Assembly (NCBI GenBank): GCA_964023205.1
Contig: OZ026841.1
Location: forward strand, 30,084,399-30,148,398
Length of the DNA: 64,000 bases
Direction of reading: 5' to 3'
From: Lutraria lutraria
Taxonomy: Eukaryota; Mollusca; Bivalvia; Venerida; Mactridae
The position numbers and the translations under genes are program-made. This document shows, piece after piece, positions 61,960 through 64,000 of this stretch. The notes under the pieces are model-generated. The model worked only from the letters and a program-made list of their open reading frames with translations. It did not search any database and had not been told where the DNA came from. The stretch's first letter is position 1. Each line of letters opens with the position of its first letter.

Positions 61960-62180
61960 ATCTGAGAAATATCAAGTGCCTGGGGCAATTATGCTGGTTA
62001 TCGAACTTGACCAATATCTTGTGCCCAGAGATTTATTTACACAATTTGGTGAAGATCGATTGGTAATCGGTCAACTTAGAGAGCAGACACCAGGACACAA
62101 AAAATATTTTGAGGGTGACTCGTCCTTCCGTAATTTAAATGTGTCACACAATTATGGATTTTTTGTGTGAATAATTTGTT
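61960..62180. repeat. Probable interspersed repeat fragment
   Basis: GTTATCGAACTTGACCAATA and the following ATTTGGTGAAGATCGATTGG with CTTAGAGAGCAGACACCA resemble a repeat I associate with bivalve genomes. The short open frame on the plus strand has no recognisable product. Confidence 0.35.
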
Positions 62181-62418
62181 ACTGGATTACTTAGTAAGGT
62201 ACGATCTCAAAGACCTATACTATGAGTAAATGTACATGTTTGTTTTCCTGATTAATCTTGAAAGCTTTTGTTCATGTTGGTCACGGATTAGCAAGTTTGA
62301 CACTTTTTTTTGTGTGTTTACTTAATTTCATTGTACTGTATCCAGTGAAACTAACGCATTTTATGTCTCAACTTGTCTATCATGTGACTTAATTGTTGCT
62401 GATTGCAGTAGGTTGAAC

Positions 62419-63616
62419 TAGTGTTGGAAATTCGGACTCAAAAGAGAATCGATTATCGAATCGAATCGGAAAGGGTGTTTCGATTCATAATCGAAAAATA
62501 ATCGAAAGCAATTTCATATCAACTTATTTGGTTGTTACTTGTTTGTCATACAATATTGTATAATCTGAAACTCAAAACAACTTCAAGACTGTTGACCTGA
62601 ACCTCCCTGTCCCTCACTGGGCACTATATTACTGTGGATTCTGACTCTGAATCAACTTGTACCCATTTTGTTTTGTTGATGTTCACACAGTCTGCATTGA
62701 TAGTTTTTTGTTAATAAAAAACGGTTGTCGACATACTTACAAAACAAAACGTAATTACATACGTCCTTGCAAATGTCAGTTTAAAAATAAAATTACAAAA
62801 AGTTAGATTCTTTACACGTTTTGTTGGTACGAGTGAGCAACAAATATAAGAAATACGGGTGATATTTACATTTTAAAAGTCGGGTACGAGTAAACTGAGG
62901 GAATGCGTAGACGAATTCGGGTATACGAGTTCACCAGATTTCTTAGATTTTAATGGAATATAACAAGTCATAAAGAGCTTTTATTGCTATAACGTTTGGC
63001 TAGTCATCACTATAAAAATGAGGTCCATATTCCCGACCATATCCATTTTTATTTTTCCATCAGCTTTTGTTTTTCATCTGGAATTCTACGCATCGCGAAA
63101 AACTGTTACTTGTAAATAATTGACTGGTTTAATTTATTCGGGCGTCGAGTATCATAGGTAAAATAAAAATAAGCAATCCAGTCTGGAGTAATTTCTGAAA
63201 ACAGATACATAACTCCCGCCCTGTTCAAGGCATATTTAAAACACCGCTACTGGTAACCGTTGTTAACAGCAAAAATGCCTCATTTGTTATGTACCAGTCT
63301 TTTTTAAGAATGTGATTTTCCTACTTCGTCGGATATCAATGCCGACCAGCAGGTCGTGGGTGTCACTGGGTCTTTGTAATTTATGTCAGTCTCGGACGGA
63401 CGGACTTAAGTTTAAGTGTCAAACCCAACCTGGATATGGGAAAATTTCACTAGATACGAAAGTAGAAGAAAGAGGTGAGTTGCTCAAATAGCGGCGGTGG
63501 CCTTTACTTGTCTTACCTGTAACGACATCGATTTAACACCTCTAACATCGATAGTCGCCGACCTGAAGCTGTCAGCGACGATTATTCGATTCTACTCGAT
63601 TATCGTTTCATCACTA
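62419..63616. mobile_element. hAT-like DNA transposon, non-autonomous, 1,198 bp
   Basis: The left end is TAGTGTTGGAAATTC; the right end, reverse-complemented, is TAGTGATGAAACG. The element is flanked by perfect 8-bp direct repeats GGTTGAAC at 62,411-62,418 and 63,617-63,624. Both subterminal regions hold ATCGATTATCGAATCGA-type motifs in inverted order (62,450-62,510 and 63,570-63,605). Eight-bp duplications and TAGnG ends are hAT hallmarks. No transposase ORF is visible. Confidence 0.9.
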
Positions 63617-63624
63617 GGTTGAAC

Positions 63625-64000
63625 AATTAATGATGACTAGGGGTCTTGTTTATATCAACATCACCCGGGGGCATTTCAGAATCAGTCTGAATCACTTACA
63701 GTGCATTATGGGATATACTGTATTAATTAACAGTCTGTATGACCGACCAGCAGAGTTAAAGCTCTCCAATATATCCCCTCTCGAACTTCGTTTGCGGGTG
63801 TATAAAAACAATGAACTATCTAAATTAAAAAATGTTCTTTTTGGTAATTAATTCCTTTATCGGAAATTATCCTCAGTTGACTGATCATTCAGTGGAATGT
63901 CATTGACTCATTGATCAGTAGTTCAGTACTATTATTTTGTTCACAGGCCTTTTCCAGGACTATTCATAAAAATATTTGCTGATTATCGGACCCTCTCAAA
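63625..64000. other. Sequence upstream of the WDR1-like gene; no exon found
   Basis: The missing first coding exon and promoter were sought on the minus strand and not found. A 73-codon plus-strand open frame (63,630-63,851) matches nothing I recognise. Confidence 0.4.

Noticed and set aside
61778..62014. A candidate 5' exon of the WDR1-like gene
   Set aside because: The translation lacks the FASLP / GGDPKGKNFLYTNG segments expected at the start of AIP1, and the area looks like an interspersed repeat.
1..64000. CRISPR arrays, bacterial operons or prophage
   Set aside because: The intron-bearing gene, SINEs and MITEs show eukaryotic nuclear DNA. The tandem repeats have no spacer structure of the CRISPR kind.

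Overview
The window is AT-rich animal nuclear DNA with long introns, GT-AG exons, tRNA-derived SINEs, MITEs and many minisatellites. The protein match, the intron density and repeats that resemble ones familiar from clam and mussel genomes point to a mollusc, probably a bivalve. That assignment is inference from repeat style and cannot be proven from the sequence alone.

Only one protein-coding gene is well supported. It is a WDR1/AIP1-like (actin-interacting protein 1) gene on the minus strand. Fifteen exons can be placed from 61,560 down to the stop codon at 49,118-49,120. All splice phases agree, and the joined exons give 1,812 nt, or 603 residues plus a stop. The N-terminal roughly 40 residues and the promoter are not found and probably lie beyond position 64,000. 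The protein is clearly AIP1-like but divergent, with a longer segment early in the first propeller and an unusual C-terminus. One intron (52,897-53,875) has all the sequence marks of a U12-type AT-AC intron. Another intron begins with a 33-bp tandem array that repeats the 5' splice site itself.

Positions 1-49,000 contain no gene that I can support. They hold a GC-rich MITE (1.15-1.72 kb), an approximately 830-bp dispersed repeat present twice with tRNA-like heads facing inward from each end (1.77-2.60 and 43.2-44.1 kb), tRNA-derived SINEs (2.8, 7.7-8.0, 14.2, 16.8, 26.0 and 38.1 kb), and a pogo-like MITE (8.7 kb). They also hold a 25-bp satellite with higher-order structure (10.1-10.9 kb), twin palindromes (15.7-16.0 kb), a 60-bp triplicate (17.5 kb), a small hAT-like MITE with a paralogous empty site (31.4 kb), and a 1.36-kb foldback-like element whose two inverted arms are 21-bp minisatellites (39.3-40.7 kb). 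Several pairs of old, diverged duplications link 25 with 31 kb, 28.7 with 35.4 kb, and 12.2 with 54.7 kb.

The right-hand 15 kb is the WDR1-like gene with repeat-loaded introns: two SINEs, a 160-bp triplicate, and a minisatellite. Upstream of its first visible exon is a 1,198-bp hAT element with a perfect 8-bp target-site duplication (62,419-63,616).
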